A stretch of 64,000 nt of DNA from G965279355 sp965279355 (GCA_965279355.1 OZ257155.1:2728001-2792000), one strand, 5' to 3'; counted from the stretch's first letter, positions 53,776 to 63,327 are shown. The notes: generated by a model not told the origin, from the letters alone. A program made the numbers and translations.

Positions 53776-54327
53776 TTACATGGCCGCGCGAACTTCGACC
53801 ACTTCAGGAATGTAGTGCTTCAGCATGTTCTCAATGCCGGACTTAAGAGTGGCGGTCGAACTGGGGCACCCCTGGCAGGAGCCGTGCATCTGCAGGGTGA
53901 CGATGCCGTCCTCGAAACTTTCAAACACGATGTCGCCGCCGTCCTGCGCAACCGCCGGGCGGACGCGCGTCTCGATCAGTTCCTTGATCTGCGCAACGAT
54001 CTCGGAATCTTCCTCACCGCTCGTCTCGCTTGCAGCCGCTGTCTCCAGAATGACCGGACGCCCTGCCGTGAAGTGCTCCATGATCGCGCCGAGAATGGCC
54101 GGCTTCAGCAGATGCCATTCCTTGTCGCCGTCCTTGGTGACGGTGATGAAATCGCTCCCGAGGAAGACGCCAGTCACACCATCGATGCTAAAGACGCGTT
54201 CGGCCAATGGCGAACGCTTCGCCGCTTCCGGCGAAGCGAAATCCGCGGTGCCTTGTCCCATAACGTCGCGACCGGGCAGAAATTTGAGGGTCGCGGGATT
54301 GGGCGTCGGTTCCGTTTGGATGAACAT
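53776..54327 (-). CDS. NifU-like Fe-S scaffold/carrier (Nfu type)
   Basis: 183 residues. The N-terminal Nfu domain begins MFIQTEPTPNPATLKFLPG, a hallmark of alphaproteobacterial and mitochondrial NFU1. The C-terminal NifU domain has RVRPAVAQDGGDIVFESFE and the cluster-binding CQGC at 151-154. It delivers [4Fe-4S] clusters to targets such as lipoyl synthase. Its place near trpS, usp and tsaB-rimI follows the common order. Confidence 0.95.
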   Translation of the reverse strand: MFIQTEPTPNPATLKFLPGRDVMGQGTADFASPEAAKRSPLAERVFSIDGVTGVFLGSDFITVTKDGDKEWHLLKPAILGAIMEHFTAGRPVILETAAASETSGEEDSEIVAQIKELIETRVRPAVAQDGGDIVFESFEDGIVTLQMHGSCQGCPSSTATLKSGIENMLKHYIPEVVEVRAAM

Positions 54328-54481
54328 GGTGTTCGGCTCCTTGGAAGCGCGTTGAACTTATATGGGTAAATGGGGCGGGAATGCGGCGACGTCAACCGTC
54401 TTGACTGTCCGTCATCCCACACAGGGACGTGAAATGGTATCATTGTTGCGCATAAAGCCTGCGAACCTGTTCAATCGTATC

Positions 54482-54490
54482 TTATCCACA
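54482..54490 (+). other. Single perfect DnaA-box sequence
   Basis: TTATCCACA occurs 12 bases before the GTG start of the soluble cyclase. It is the only exact consensus DnaA box I noticed in the intergenic regions. It could be a regulatory or titration site, or chance. Confidence 0.35.
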
Positions 54491-54501
54491 GAGACTCTAT
54501 C

Positions 54502-55761
54502 GTGTCAGCACCGCCCACATTTTCGATTCAGACCGGTCGAGTCGTGACGCGACCCGACTCGGAGCGCGCTTTCCACGGTACGTTTGACGACATCATGACC
54601 TGGCTGATCGGACCTGCTCGGCGCATCACGAATGCCGTCGATCTGCTTGATGAACTGAGCTGGCGACTTGTCGGTGTCGGCATTCCGCTGGTCCGCACGA
54701 CATTCAACATGCAGACCCTACATCCGCAGTTCCGCGCCGTCGGCGCGCGGTGGAATCGCGCGAGCGGCCGCTGCGAGGAGATTCTCGTTGGACACGGCAT
54801 TCTTGAAACATCGATGTATCGCGACAGCCCGATGGCGCGTGTTTTCGAGCTCGGCGAAACGGTAAATCGGCGGCTCGATCAACCGGATACGAAGCTGGAT
54901 TTCCCGATTCTCAAGGACCTTCTGGCCGAAGGAGTCACCGAGTATGTCGCGATGCCGCTCGATCTCTCGAATGGCGAACGCGCGGCCATCACGGTCGCCA
55001 CCGATCGTCCCGGCGGCTTCCATCGCAAGGAGCTGGTCGATTTTGCGCGCCTGCTGCCCCTGATCGCGCCGCTGCTGGAAATCCAGATCATGCGCGGCAT
55101 CACCGCCAACGTCATCGATGCCTATCTCGGCCCGCAGACCGGCCGCCGCGTGCTGGCCGGTGACATCACGCGCGGTCGCGGCGAAACGATCCGCGCCGTG
55201 ATCTGGCTCTGCGACCTGCGTGGCTTTTCCGCGCTTGCCGAACGGCTGCCCGCTGATCGGGTGATCGGAATCCTGAATGCGTATTTCGAATGCATCGTCA
55301 CCGCAGTCCATGCGCACGGTGGCGAAGTGCTTAAGTTTCTCGGCGACGGGCTCCTTGCGATCTTTCCGGTGGCCGATGCCGGACTGGCACCCGAAGCGAC
55401 ATCACACGCCCTCGACGCGGCAACCGCCGCGCTCAAGGCGGTCGCCGCCCTCGAAGGCGATCCCGTCCTCGGCGGCGAGCCGGCGCCGCGTCACTGCATC
55501 TCGCTCCATGTCGGCGACATCATCTACGGCAATATCGGCGCCGCCGATCGTCTGGATTTCACCGCGATCGGACCGGCGGTCAATCTGGTCGCGCGCGTCG
55601 ACCAGCTGTCGAAGCCGCTGAACCGCCAACTGCTGATGACCGGCGAATTCGCGGATGTCTGCACCCGCAAACTGCAATCGCTGGGCAGTCATGTCCTGCG
55701 GGGTATGCGCGAGCCGCGCGAGATTTTCACCCTGCCGGAAGATAGAGCCGGCCTGACGTGA
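54502..55761 (+). CDS. Soluble class III adenylate cyclase with N-terminal GAF-like region
   Basis: 419 residues from a GTG at 54502. Residues 30-200 form a sensor-like module with no transmembrane segment (LDELSWRLVGVGIPLVRTTF; EGVTEYVAMPLDLSNGERAA), likely GAF-like. The catalytic domain has LCDLRGFSALAERL and KFLGDGLLAIF (metal-binding Asp). The last motif reads DFTAIGPAVNLVARVDQL: Asn and Arg are present, but the Asp expected at the base-recognition position is Pro. This variant is frequent in alphaproteobacterial cyclases, so activity is plausible and base specificity uncertain. Convergent with usp, one base apart. Confidence 0.9.
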   Translation: MSAPPTFSIQTGRVVTRPDSERAFHGTFDDIMTWLIGPARRITNAVDLLDELSWRLVGVGIPLVRTTFNMQTLHPQFRAVGARWNRASGRCEEILVGHGILETSMYRDSPMARVFELGETVNRRLDQPDTKLDFPILKDLLAEGVTEYVAMPLDLSNGERAAITVATDRPGGFHRKELVDFARLLPLIAPLLEIQIMRGITANVIDAYLGPQTGRRVLAGDITRGRGETIRAVIWLCDLRGFSALAERLPADRVIGILNAYFECIVTAVHAHGGEVLKFLGDGLLAIFPVADAGLAPEATSHALDAATAALKAVAALEGDPVLGGEPAPRHCISLHVGDIIYGNIGAADRLDFTAIGPAVNLVARVDQLSKPLNRQLLMTGEFADVCTRKLQSLGSHVLRGMREPREIFTLPEDRAGLT

Positions 55762-55762
55762 G

Positions 55763-56242
55763 TCAGGTGATCGCGTCGACCTCTTCATCCGAAAGACTGC
55801 CGGGCACGATCATCATCGGGATCGGCATCTTGGTCGCATACTTGCCGGTCAGCGCTGTGATCAGCGGCCCCGGCCCTTCCGCCTTGTCGCTGGAGCCCAG
55901 AACCAGCACAGAGATCGACGGCTCTTCGGCAAGCAGCTTCAGCAGTTCGTCCTGCATGACGCCTTCGCGCAGATGTAGCACCGGCATCTCACCCGACAGT
56001 CCCTGCACCTGCCTGGCAAGTTCGTTCAGGCGCGCTTCCGCTTCGGCGCGCCTCTCTTCCTGCATGAGGTTACCGACGGAAAGCCATTCGGCGTCGGGCG
56101 GCTCCATCACATACAGCATGGCGACACGACCGCCCGTCGACTGCGCGCGCCGGCAGGCATAGCGCAGGGCGACTTTCAGTTCGGGGCTGTCGTCGACAAC
56201 CACCATGAACGTCCGTCGTGTATGTTTGGATCTGCCCGGCAT
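55763..56242 (-). CDS. Universal stress protein family
   Basis: 159 residues with the UspA fold: RTFMVVVDDSPELKVALRYA at the N-terminus, GGRVAMLYVMEPPDAEW and the C-terminal MPIPMMIVPGS strand. The nucleotide loop is VLGSSDKAEGPGPLITALTG, which differs from the classical G-x2-G-x9-G(S/T), so ATP binding is uncertain. It usually lies next to trpS in alphaproteobacteria; here the TIGR02186 and TauE genes separate them. Confidence 0.88.
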   Translation of the reverse strand: MPGRSKHTRRTFMVVVDDSPELKVALRYACRRAQSTGGRVAMLYVMEPPDAEWLSVGNLMQEERRAEAEARLNELARQVQGLSGEMPVLHLREGVMQDELLKLLAEEPSISVLVLGSSDKAEGPGPLITALTGKYATKMPIPMMIVPGSLSDEEVDAIT

Positions 56243-56263
56243 GGTTTTCTCAACATCTCCCGA

Positions 56264-57010
56264 TTAAACGCGGCGGCGGAAAAAGACACCAGCACCCCAT
56301 CCCGCCAGAAGAGCGAACAGGACCGTTACTATGCCATAGAGTGCCGCGCGGCGATGCGCGAAGTCATGCACCTCGGCGCCGATCCCGGTCTGCTCCACAA
56401 ACATCGGCGTTGTCTGCGCCGCGATCACTTGCCCGTTGTTGACCAGTAGAACCTCCGCGGTATAGGAGCCCGACGGTACGTTAGCCGGCAGATAGACGCG
56501 CGTGCGAAACAGCCGCGGGCCGAGGAAGGCAACACGGCCGATCTCGCTGCTGAACTGCTCGTTGCGTTCCTTGTTGCGCACCAGCCCCTCACGAAATGCG
56601 GCGGCATCGGCATTGAAGTCGATGGTGGACGGCGTCATCCGGAGATAGTCGAGACCGACCTGGTGGCGCGCGAGAATCGTCGGCAGGGCGATCTCGTCCA
56701 GCGGCCGGCTGGCCGCGACGCGATAGAAGGCCGGCACGCCGCTAAAGGTCAGTTGTTCCGTATTGATCCAGATGCCGAGCACGCGGGTCTTGCGCCGCAC
56801 GACAACCGGCATTTCGGGACCGCGCAGGACGACGATGACGTCGCCCTCGCCTTCTGTCGTGCCATAGAGCAGAACGTCCGTGCCGGAGAAGCCCGCGGAA
56901 ATCGCGATATGGTGGCTTGAGAGATCGAAGACCAGCGACTGCGCTGCTGCGGGTCGCCCCTCGGCAAGTCCTGCCGTGAGAAGAAGCGCCAGGCAAAGAA
57001 TCCGCCTCAT
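56264..57010 (-). CDS. TIGR02186-type exported membrane protein
   Basis: 248 residues from the ATG at 57010 (MRRILCLALLLTAGLAEGRP), with a signal peptide cleaved near AAAQ. The extracytoplasmic domain contains LSSHHIAISAGFSGTDVLLY and VVLRGPEMPVVVRRKTRVLG. A C-terminal transmembrane helix (YGIVTVLFALLAGWGAGVFF) with a basic tail follows. This matches the uncharacterised family TIGR02186, usually found beside TauE/SafE exporters. It overlaps the exporter by 4 bases. A longer upstream frame only re-reads that gene. Confidence 0.85.
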   Translation of the reverse strand: MRRILCLALLLTAGLAEGRPAAAQSLVFDLSSHHIAISAGFSGTDVLLYGTTEGEGDVIVVLRGPEMPVVVRRKTRVLGIWINTEQLTFSGVPAFYRVAASRPLDEIALPTILARHQVGLDYLRMTPSTIDFNADAAAFREGLVRNKERNEQFSSEIGRVAFLGPRLFRTRVYLPANVPSGSYTAEVLLVNNGQVIAAQTTPMFVEQTGIGAEVHDFAHRRAALYGIVTVLFALLAGWGAGVFFRRRV

Positions 57011-57951
57011 CGGCGAACCTCCGCACCATAACCGGGCTCCACCGCTTCGATCGAGAACACATCCTCGGGCGGTGTGAACAGATCGACCCCGAGCTGGATG
57101 GCAACGGCCAGCACGATCACGGCCATCAGCCCACGCAGCTGATCGGCCCGCAGCTTCGCCGCCGCACGCGCGCCATAGGGGGAGGCAACGAGGCTGCCGA
57201 CCGTCACCGCCGCCGCCAGCAGGAGATCGACCGTCTGGTTCTGCCATGTCTGCAGGAACGCAACGCTCGCCGACACGACAACGACTTGGAGCAGCGATGT
57301 CCCAACCACAACCAGGCTGGGCATCCCGATCAGGTAAATCATTGCCGGCACCAGCAGAAAGCCGCCGCCAACCCCCATGATGCCGGCCAGCATACCGACG
57401 ATGGCGCCAACACCCAGCGGCAGGAATGCACTGACATAGAGACGCGAGCGCGGAAACCGCATCTTGCCGGGCAGGCCATGCACCCAATAGTGAGTGTGGC
57501 GCGCGGGCGGCACCTTGCCGGGCGCGCCGGCGCGGCGGCGCATCGCGCGGGCAGCGTCGACCAGCATCAGCACGCCGACCGTTCCCAGCAGAATGACGTA
57601 GGAGAGCGAGACGACGAGATCGACCTGGCCGATCTCCCGTAGCAATCCGGCCAGAGTCACGCTGATCGCCGAACCGACGATGCCGCCGGCCACGAGCAGC
57701 AGGCCCATGCGGAGGTCAACATTGCGCTTCTGCCAATGCACCAGCGCGCTCGAGACCGATGGCGCGATGACGATGACAGCGCCGGTTGCCGCGGCAACCG
57801 CCGGACTGACGCCGAGGAAGATCAGAAAGGGGGTGACGAGAAATCCACCGCCCACCCCGAACATGCCGGAGATCAGGCCGACAGCAGCGCCGATTGCGAG
57901 CAGGAGAAAAATATCAAGCGGCAGCGCGGCGATCGGCAGGTAGAGCGTCAT
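57007..57951 (-). CDS. TauE/SafE family membrane exporter
   Basis: 314 residues with about eight transmembrane helices in two repeats. Family motifs are GLISGMFGVGGGFLVTPFLI near the N-terminus and the mirrored GMLAGIMGVGGGFLLVPAMI in the second half. The central cytosolic loop (AMRRRAGAPGKVPPARHTHY) is longer than usual. Proteins of this family export sulfite, sulfoacetate or other organosulfur anions; the substrate is not evident. It is translationally coupled to the TIGR02186 protein, suggesting a two-protein complex. Confidence 0.88.
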   Translation of the reverse strand: MTLYLPIAALPLDIFLLLAIGAAVGLISGMFGVGGGFLVTPFLIFLGVSPAVAAATGAVIVIAPSVSSALVHWQKRNVDLRMGLLLVAGGIVGSAISVTLAGLLREIGQVDLVVSLSYVILLGTVGVLMLVDAARAMRRRAGAPGKVPPARHTHYWVHGLPGKMRFPRSRLYVSAFLPLGVGAIVGMLAGIMGVGGGFLLVPAMIYLIGMPSLVVVGTSLLQVVVVSASVAFLQTWQNQTVDLLLAAAVTVGSLVASPYGARAAAKLRADQLRGLMAVIVLAVAIQLGVDLFTPPEDVFSIEAVEPGYGAEVRR

Positions 57952-58145
57952 GGCGGTCCGCTGAGAGAACGGCAGACCAGACGGCGCCGCGCGTGCGCCT
58001 CCCGCGCCCGGTGCCGTTCTCTCGCTCCATCGCGGATAGCCGGGCGGATTGGATAGAAATTAACTCTGCGCCCGGCCCATCGACCGTGCAAGGAAATAGC
58101 GTTGGAATCGCTATGAATTCGCCCTTTTTGGGGTGAGGCGTGGCT

Positions 58146-59144
58146 TCAGGGGCGCAGGAAGCCGAAGATGTCCTTGATCTCGCCGAGGTGGGTCTGCGCC
58201 ATCGCATTGGCGCGCTCGGCCCCCCGCCGCAGGACGGAGTCCACATAGCCGGGATCCGCCATCAGACGCTTCATTTCGTTGCCGATCGGACCCATGACCT
58301 CGACCGAGACATCGGCGAGCCTCGTCTTGAACGCGGAGAACTGCTGGCCGGCGAATTCTCCAACCGCCTGCTCCAGGGTCTTGTCGGCAAGCGCCGCATA
58401 GATGCCCAGCAGATTCTCGGCTTCCGGGCGGTTCTCCAGGCCCTTCACACTGTCGGGCAGCAGATCGGGGTCGGTTTTGGCGCGCTTGATCTTCTGCGCC
58501 ACGGCATCGGGGCCGTCTGTCAGGTTGATCCGGCTCTGATCCGAGGGGTCGGATTTGCTCATCTTCTTGGTGCCGTCGCGCAGCGACATCACGCGCGTCG
58601 CCGTGCCGAAGATCTGCGGCTCGGGCAGCGGGAAATACTCGACCCCGAACTGGCGGTTGAAGGCCCCGGCGATGTCACGCGACAGCTCAAGATGCTGCTT
58701 CTGGTCCTCGCCGACCGGCACATGGGTTGCCTTGTAGGCCAGGATGTCGGCGGCCATGAGCACCGGATAGGCGTAAAGCCCAAGCCCGGCATTGTCGCGC
58801 TGCTTGCCTGCTTTTTCCTTGAACTGGGTCATGCGGTTCAGCCAGCCGAGCGGCGTCAGGCAGCCGAGCAGCCAGGCCAGCTCCGCATGCACCGACACCG
58901 TCGACTGATTGAAAAGAGTGCAGGCCTCGGGATCGATACCGGAAGCGATATAGGCCGCCGTCACTTCACGGGTCTGCGCCCGCAGCGCCTGCGGGTCCTG
59001 TGGCACCGTGATGGCATGCAGATCGACGACACAGAAGATGCACTCGTAATCCTTCTGCAGCTTCACCCAGTTGCGGATGGCGCCAAGGTAGTTGCCGAGA
59101 TGCAGATTGCCGGTCGGCTGAATGCCGGAAAAAATACGGTTCAT
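58146..59144 (-). CDS. trpS: Tryptophanyl-tRNA synthetase
   Basis: A class I synthetase of 332 residues, the usual length. The HIGH-type motif is PTGNLHLGNYLGA at residues 10-22. YPVLMAADILAYKATHVPVG and the KMSKS loop in GTKKMSKSDPSDQ are present, followed by the anticodon-binding helices. It lies between murJ and the TauE-usp genes, as commonly seen for murJ-trpS. Confidence 0.97.
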   Translation of the reverse strand: MNRIFSGIQPTGNLHLGNYLGAIRNWVKLQKDYECIFCVVDLHAITVPQDPQALRAQTREVTAAYIASGIDPEACTLFNQSTVSVHAELAWLLGCLTPLGWLNRMTQFKEKAGKQRDNAGLGLYAYPVLMAADILAYKATHVPVGEDQKQHLELSRDIAGAFNRQFGVEYFPLPEPQIFGTATRVMSLRDGTKKMSKSDPSDQSRINLTDGPDAVAQKIKRAKTDPDLLPDSVKGLENRPEAENLLGIYAALADKTLEQAVGEFAGQQFSAFKTRLADVSVEVMGPIGNEMKRLMADPGYVDSVLRRGAERANAMAQTHLGEIKDIFGFLRP

Positions 59145-59213
59145 CGATGTTTCTGATCCTTTGAGGCGGCGTCTTTATCGCTGCCTGCCTGTTTGGAGTA
59201 AAGGGCAGCCGCG

Positions 59214-60761
59214 TTACCGCGCGCGCGTCAGCAGGCGCCTGATTTCCGCGCGATCAGTCGCGCCGAATATCAGGGAAGCGAGGCCGAATACGATCAGGCC
59301 CAAAGCCACCAGCAGGGCCAATGCCGCCGAGCGTCGAACTTCACCGCCGGCAAGCAAGGGGGCCGCCGGACCCAGCGCGCCCCACAGCGCGCCGGCCATC
59401 ACGAGGCTGGCGAGGACCGCCCGGGGGGCGCGGCACAGCAAACCGGCATCGGGCGCCAGAAACCCCCGCCGGTGGAGGATAAAGGCCAGCAGCCCCGCAT
59501 TGATCCAGGCCGAGCAGGCGGTCGCGAAGGCGATACCGACATGCGCGAAGCTGCGCAGAAGCAGAAGGGCAATGACGGTGTTGGACACTACACAGAGGAT
59601 CGCGATCTTGACCGGGGTCGCGGTGTCTTCGCGGGCATAAAAACCAGGCGCCAGCACCTTGATCAGAACATAGGCCGGCAGGCCCAGCGTGTAGGCCATG
59701 AGGGCGGCTGCCGTGGCCCGGGTTTCGGCAGCCCCAAAGGCGCCGCGCTCGAACAGCACCGCGATGATCGGATCGGCCAGCAGCAGCAGGGCGGCCGTCG
59801 CCGGGAGGGTCAGAAACAACGCTACCTCCATGCCGCGATTGAGGCTGGTAACGGCCGCCTGCACATCGCCGCTGCGCGCCTGTCGCGCCAATTGGGGCAG
59901 CAAGGCCGTGCCGATCGCGATGCCGATGACCGCCAGCGGCAGTTCATAGATCCGATCGGCGTAGTAGAGGTAAGAGACCGCGCCAGTCGGCAGGGTCGAT
60001 GCAATCACGATGTCGATCAGGACATTGATCTGCGTCACGCCGGCCCCGAGTGCTGCCGGCAGCATCAGCTTCAGCAACCGCTTCACATCCGGCGACAGGC
60101 GCGGTCTTGGCAGTGCCAACGTGAGTCCGGCCCGTTTCATCGCCAGCTGCAGCCACAGGAACTGCACCACACCGGCCAATGCCACGCCCCACGCAGCCGC
60201 GTGTCCCGGCGTCGGCACCGTCCCGTGCAGGGCGACCAGGCCCAGGATGAAACAGAGATTCATCAGCACCGGGGTCGCGGCAACCGCCGCGAAACGATCC
60301 AGCGAATTCAGAATGCCGCCCTGCAGGGAGACCAGCGAGATGAACAGCAGATAGGGAAAGGTGATCCGCGTCAGGTCAATCGCGAGCTCGAACTTCGCGG
60401 GATCGCGCGCGAAGCCCGGCGCGAACAGATACATCAACTGAGGCATCGCCAGCTCGGCCGCGACGACGAAGATCAGCAGGATGGCGAGCAGCACAGACAG
60501 TGCGTCCTGGGCAAAGCGCCGCGCGGCGTCCCGCCCGGCCGTCGCCATCATTCCGGCGAAGATCGGTACAAAAGCGGCGTTGAACGCGCCTTCGGCAAAC
60601 AGCCGCCGGAACAGATTGGGAAATTTGAAGGCAACGAAGAAGGCATCCGCCACCGGCCCGGCGCCGAGATAGGCGGCGACGAGCACGTCACGCAGAAAGC
60701 CCAAAACGCGCGACAGCAACGTATAGCCGCCAATCGTCGCGACGGAGCGAAACAGAGCCAT
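59214..60761 (-). CDS. murJ: Lipid II flippase MurJ (MviN)
   Basis: 515 residues with about 14 transmembrane helices. N-terminal hallmarks are SVATIGGYTLLSRVLGFLRD and AFFVAFKFPNLFRRLFAEGA, and ILNSLDRFAAVAATPVLMN lies in the middle. It flips lipid II across the inner membrane for peptidoglycan synthesis. Located directly before trpS on the same strand. Confidence 0.96.
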   Translation of the reverse strand: MALFRSVATIGGYTLLSRVLGFLRDVLVAAYLGAGPVADAFFVAFKFPNLFRRLFAEGAFNAAFVPIFAGMMATAGRDAARRFAQDALSVLLAILLIFVVAAELAMPQLMYLFAPGFARDPAKFELAIDLTRITFPYLLFISLVSLQGGILNSLDRFAAVAATPVLMNLCFILGLVALHGTVPTPGHAAAWGVALAGVVQFLWLQLAMKRAGLTLALPRPRLSPDVKRLLKLMLPAALGAGVTQINVLIDIVIASTLPTGAVSYLYYADRIYELPLAVIGIAIGTALLPQLARQARSGDVQAAVTSLNRGMEVALFLTLPATAALLLLADPIIAVLFERGAFGAAETRATAAALMAYTLGLPAYVLIKVLAPGFYAREDTATPVKIAILCVVSNTVIALLLLRSFAHVGIAFATACSAWINAGLLAFILHRRGFLAPDAGLLCRAPRAVLASLVMAGALWGALGPAAPLLAGGEVRRSAALALLVALGLIVFGLASLIFGATDRAEIRRLLTRAR

Positions 60762-60885
60762 GCAGGCTCATTAACCCATTCAACCGGCGAAAAGAAGGCA
60801 TTCGCGAGAAACGGGCCAAACGCGCAGTGTAAAGCGCCTGCGGATTTCCTATAGTCGGAAGTCCTTTGAGGCTGTCGACTCGCGT

Positions 60886-61812
60886 ATGAAGCTTTACCTG
60901 ATCGATCCTACCGGCGAAGTCTGGCGCTATCCGGCCCGGGGACTGGCAGCAGCGATCGGGCGGGCTAATTCCGATATCGACATCTGGGACTACGCGATCT
61001 CCCGGCTGGGAGCGCTCGAAATCGCCATCAACGCCCAGGTGGCCACTCTTTCGTGGCGCGCCGCGCTGGTCACGAAAAAGATGGCCGCGGCCACCGAACG
61101 TCTCCTGGCAGAATTGGCACCGCACGAGCTGCGCTTCCGTAGCGATATCAGTATCTGGATCGAGATCTTTCGAGCGCCCCTCCAGCTCGGCGACCGGTTG
61201 CGGCTGGGCTGCCTTCCCGAAGCCGCGGAAGCGCCCCGCCCTGCTTTTGCGACAGAAACACTGCCGTTCGACCGGATTTCGGCGCGGCCCCTGAACAGCA
61301 TCGAAAGCGATGCCGATCGCATGGCCCTTCTCCTGGATTGGTGGCGGGCCCGGCAGGGTCACTGCAGCCAGGCAGAACTACTCGAATTCGTCTATCGCTT
61401 CGATCTTATCGACCGCGCCAGCGCCGTCGTTCGCGGCATGGATGGCGAGCTGCGTTTTGTTTTCACGGGCAGCGAGCTCGATATTTATCGCCGCTACGAT
61501 CCCGGTTGGCCGACCCGATCGATGGGGCGCCACTTTCTCGATCAGCCCGATGTCGTCTATGGCGCCTGGTGCGCCAGAAACTACCGCCAGGTTCTGGCAT
61601 CCAATCAGCCGCGCTTCGAAGCCGTCGATGCCACGGTCCGGTTACCGGGACTGTCGCCCCAGCATACCCGCTACGAACGACTTCTCCTGCCATGGACCGC
61701 GCCGGATGGGACGATGATCGCCGGGTTGCTGGCGTACAAACGCCCGCCTGAGAGACGCCGGCAGCCGGCATCGCGTGCACTGCATATCACCGACGAGCGC
61801 GCCGCCGGTTAG
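60886..61812 (+). CDS. Two-domain protein: uncharacterised N-terminal domain plus PAS_5-like domain
   Basis: 308 residues. Residues 1-95 (MKLYLIDPTGEVWRYPARGL; YAISRLGALEIAINAQVATL) match the start of the truncated gene at 63627 and no family I can name. Residues about 145-290 resemble the alphaproteobacterial PAS_5 domain: RMALLLDWWRARQG, FVFTGSELDIYRRYDPGWPT and RYERLLLPWTAPDGTMIAGL. No catalytic output domain, signal peptide or membrane segment is seen. It stands alone on the plus strand, convergent with a peptide-binding protein. A sensory or adaptor role is a guess from the PAS part. Confidence 0.8.
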   Translation: MKLYLIDPTGEVWRYPARGLAAAIGRANSDIDIWDYAISRLGALEIAINAQVATLSWRAALVTKKMAAATERLLAELAPHELRFRSDISIWIEIFRAPLQLGDRLRLGCLPEAAEAPRPAFATETLPFDRISARPLNSIESDADRMALLLDWWRARQGHCSQAELLEFVYRFDLIDRASAVVRGMDGELRFVFTGSELDIYRRYDPGWPTRSMGRHFLDQPDVVYGAWCARNYRQVLASNQPRFEAVDATVRLPGLSPQHTRYERLLLPWTAPDGTMIAGLLAYKRPPERRRQPASRALHITDERAAG

Positions 61813-61815
61813 ACG

Positions 61816-63327
61816 CTATTTCCAGCGGGCCAGCCAGAAGCGGGGAAGCTGGTCAGGATAAGGCTTGAATTCGAGATCGCTCGAAAATGCGTAACTTGTC
61901 GGCAGCGTAAACAGCGGCACCGCATACGCCTGATCGAGAATGATGGTGTAGGCGCGCGCATAGGCATCGGCCCGCTGCACCGGATCCACCGTCGTATCGG
62001 CCTTGATGAGCAGATCGCGCACCTCGGGATCGAGCGTCACATCGTCTTCAGAGAACTTGAAGAACGCCGAGACGATTGCCGACGAATCGTTGATCGCAAA
62101 CGAACCCCAGGTCGTCTGCGTGATCGGCGTTTTCTTCGCCCGGAGCGCATCGCGCAGGGCCGGCGCCTGCAGATAACGAAGATCCGCGCGAATGCCGACG
62201 GCGCGCAGGATGCCGATCAGGGCTTCGACCTGGACCCGGTCGCGATAGGCGTAGAACTCGGTCTGAAATCCATCGGGAAAGCCGGCTTCCGTCAGCAGCG
62301 CCTTTGCGCGGACCGGATCGTAGGCATATTTGGGAACCTGATCGGTGCAGCCGAACTGGGTCGGATAGCAGATGGCGTGGATGAGCTGTCCGCCGGGCCC
62401 GACCAGATTGGTCAGCAGCGTCTGCCGGTCGATGGCATGCGCGATTGCGCGGCGAACGCGAACATCGCGCAGCGCCGGCGTCGGAGACTGCTCAAGCCGG
62501 TTCAGCAGCAGAAAAGAGACACGCATGGTATCGCCGGCCATTACGGTGAGGCGCGAACGCGTGCGCAGGCGCGACGCCTGATCCGGCTGGACATTGAAAA
62601 TCCAATCCAGACCGCCGGCCATCAATTCGGCGATCTGGGTGTCGGGATCGGGGATGAGCCGCAATTCGATCTTTTCGATCGTCGGCGCCGGCCTCGGGCT
62701 CTCGCGGAAATAATCCGCATTCCGCTCCAGCCGGACCAGTCGGCCGGGCTGGGCCTCGACGACCTTGTAGGGGCCGGTGCCGACCGGCCGGCTGCTCATG
62801 CCCTGGGGGCCGACGGCCGCATAATATTCATTCGGATAGATCACAACCGGACCGGCGAGATATTCAAGGGCCGCCGGAAATGGCGTCTTCAAATGCAGCC
62901 TGACCTGCAGGGCCGACAGTTTTTCGGCACGCGCGATCCAGGACACGTTCTGCTGGGTGACCACACGATTGGCCGGATCGGCCACAAAGTTCAGCGTGTG
63001 GACCACGTCATCCGCGTCGAACGGCTCGCCGTTGTGAAAGCGCACTCCGGACCGCAGGTCGAATTCAAGGGTCTTGTCGTCGATCCAGCGCCAGGCCGTG
63101 GCCAGGGATGGTTTGTGTTGCCCGGTGTCCGGATCGCGCTCGATCAGATGGTCCCAGACATGGTGGGCAATGATCGAGCCAAGGTGAACGTTGTTGAAAT
63201 AAGCGTCGAAGCTTTCGGGGACCTGCTCGGCGGCAATACGCAAAACACCGTCGCTGCGGCCGGCCATGGCCGGGGACGCCATCAACTGCAGAGCAGCAAA
63301 GACAAGACAGACTAAATATTTGGCCAC
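61816..63327 (-). CDS. Periplasmic peptide/solute-binding protein of an ABC transporter (SBP_bac_5)
   Basis: 503 residues from the GTG at 63327, with AAGGA 8 bases upstream and a signal peptide directly after (AKYLVCLVFAALQLMASPAM). An upstream TTG adds 22 residues before the signal and is less likely. Family blocks are WDHLIERDPDTGQHKPSLAT, LRSGVRFHNGEPFDADDVVH, VGTGPYKVVEA and VRRAIAHAIDRQTLLTNLVG. No permease or ATPase genes are adjacent, so it may serve a transporter encoded elsewhere. It is flanked on both sides by plus-strand genes sharing a domain. Confidence 0.9.
   Translation of the reverse strand: MAKYLVCLVFAALQLMASPAMAGRSDGVLRIAAEQVPESFDAYFNNVHLGSIIAHHVWDHLIERDPDTGQHKPSLATAWRWIDDKTLEFDLRSGVRFHNGEPFDADDVVHTLNFVADPANRVVTQQNVSWIARAEKLSALQVRLHLKTPFPAALEYLAGPVVIYPNEYYAAVGPQGMSSRPVGTGPYKVVEAQPGRLVRLERNADYFRESPRPAPTIEKIELRLIPDPDTQIAELMAGGLDWIFNVQPDQASRLRTRSRLTVMAGDTMRVSFLLLNRLEQSPTPALRDVRVRRAIAHAIDRQTLLTNLVGPGGQLIHAICYPTQFGCTDQVPKYAYDPVRAKALLTEAGFPDGFQTEFYAYRDRVQVEALIGILRAVGIRADLRYLQAPALRDALRAKKTPITQTTWGSFAINDSSAIVSAFFKFSEDDVTLDPEVRDLLIKADTTVDPVQRADAYARAYTIILDQAYAVPLFTLPTSYAFSSDLEFKPYPDQLPRFWLARWK

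Noticed and set aside
57011..57487. 160-residue N-terminal extension of the TIGR02186 protein
   Set aside because: It re-reads the TauE gene in another frame; a signal peptide begins exactly at the ATG at 57010.
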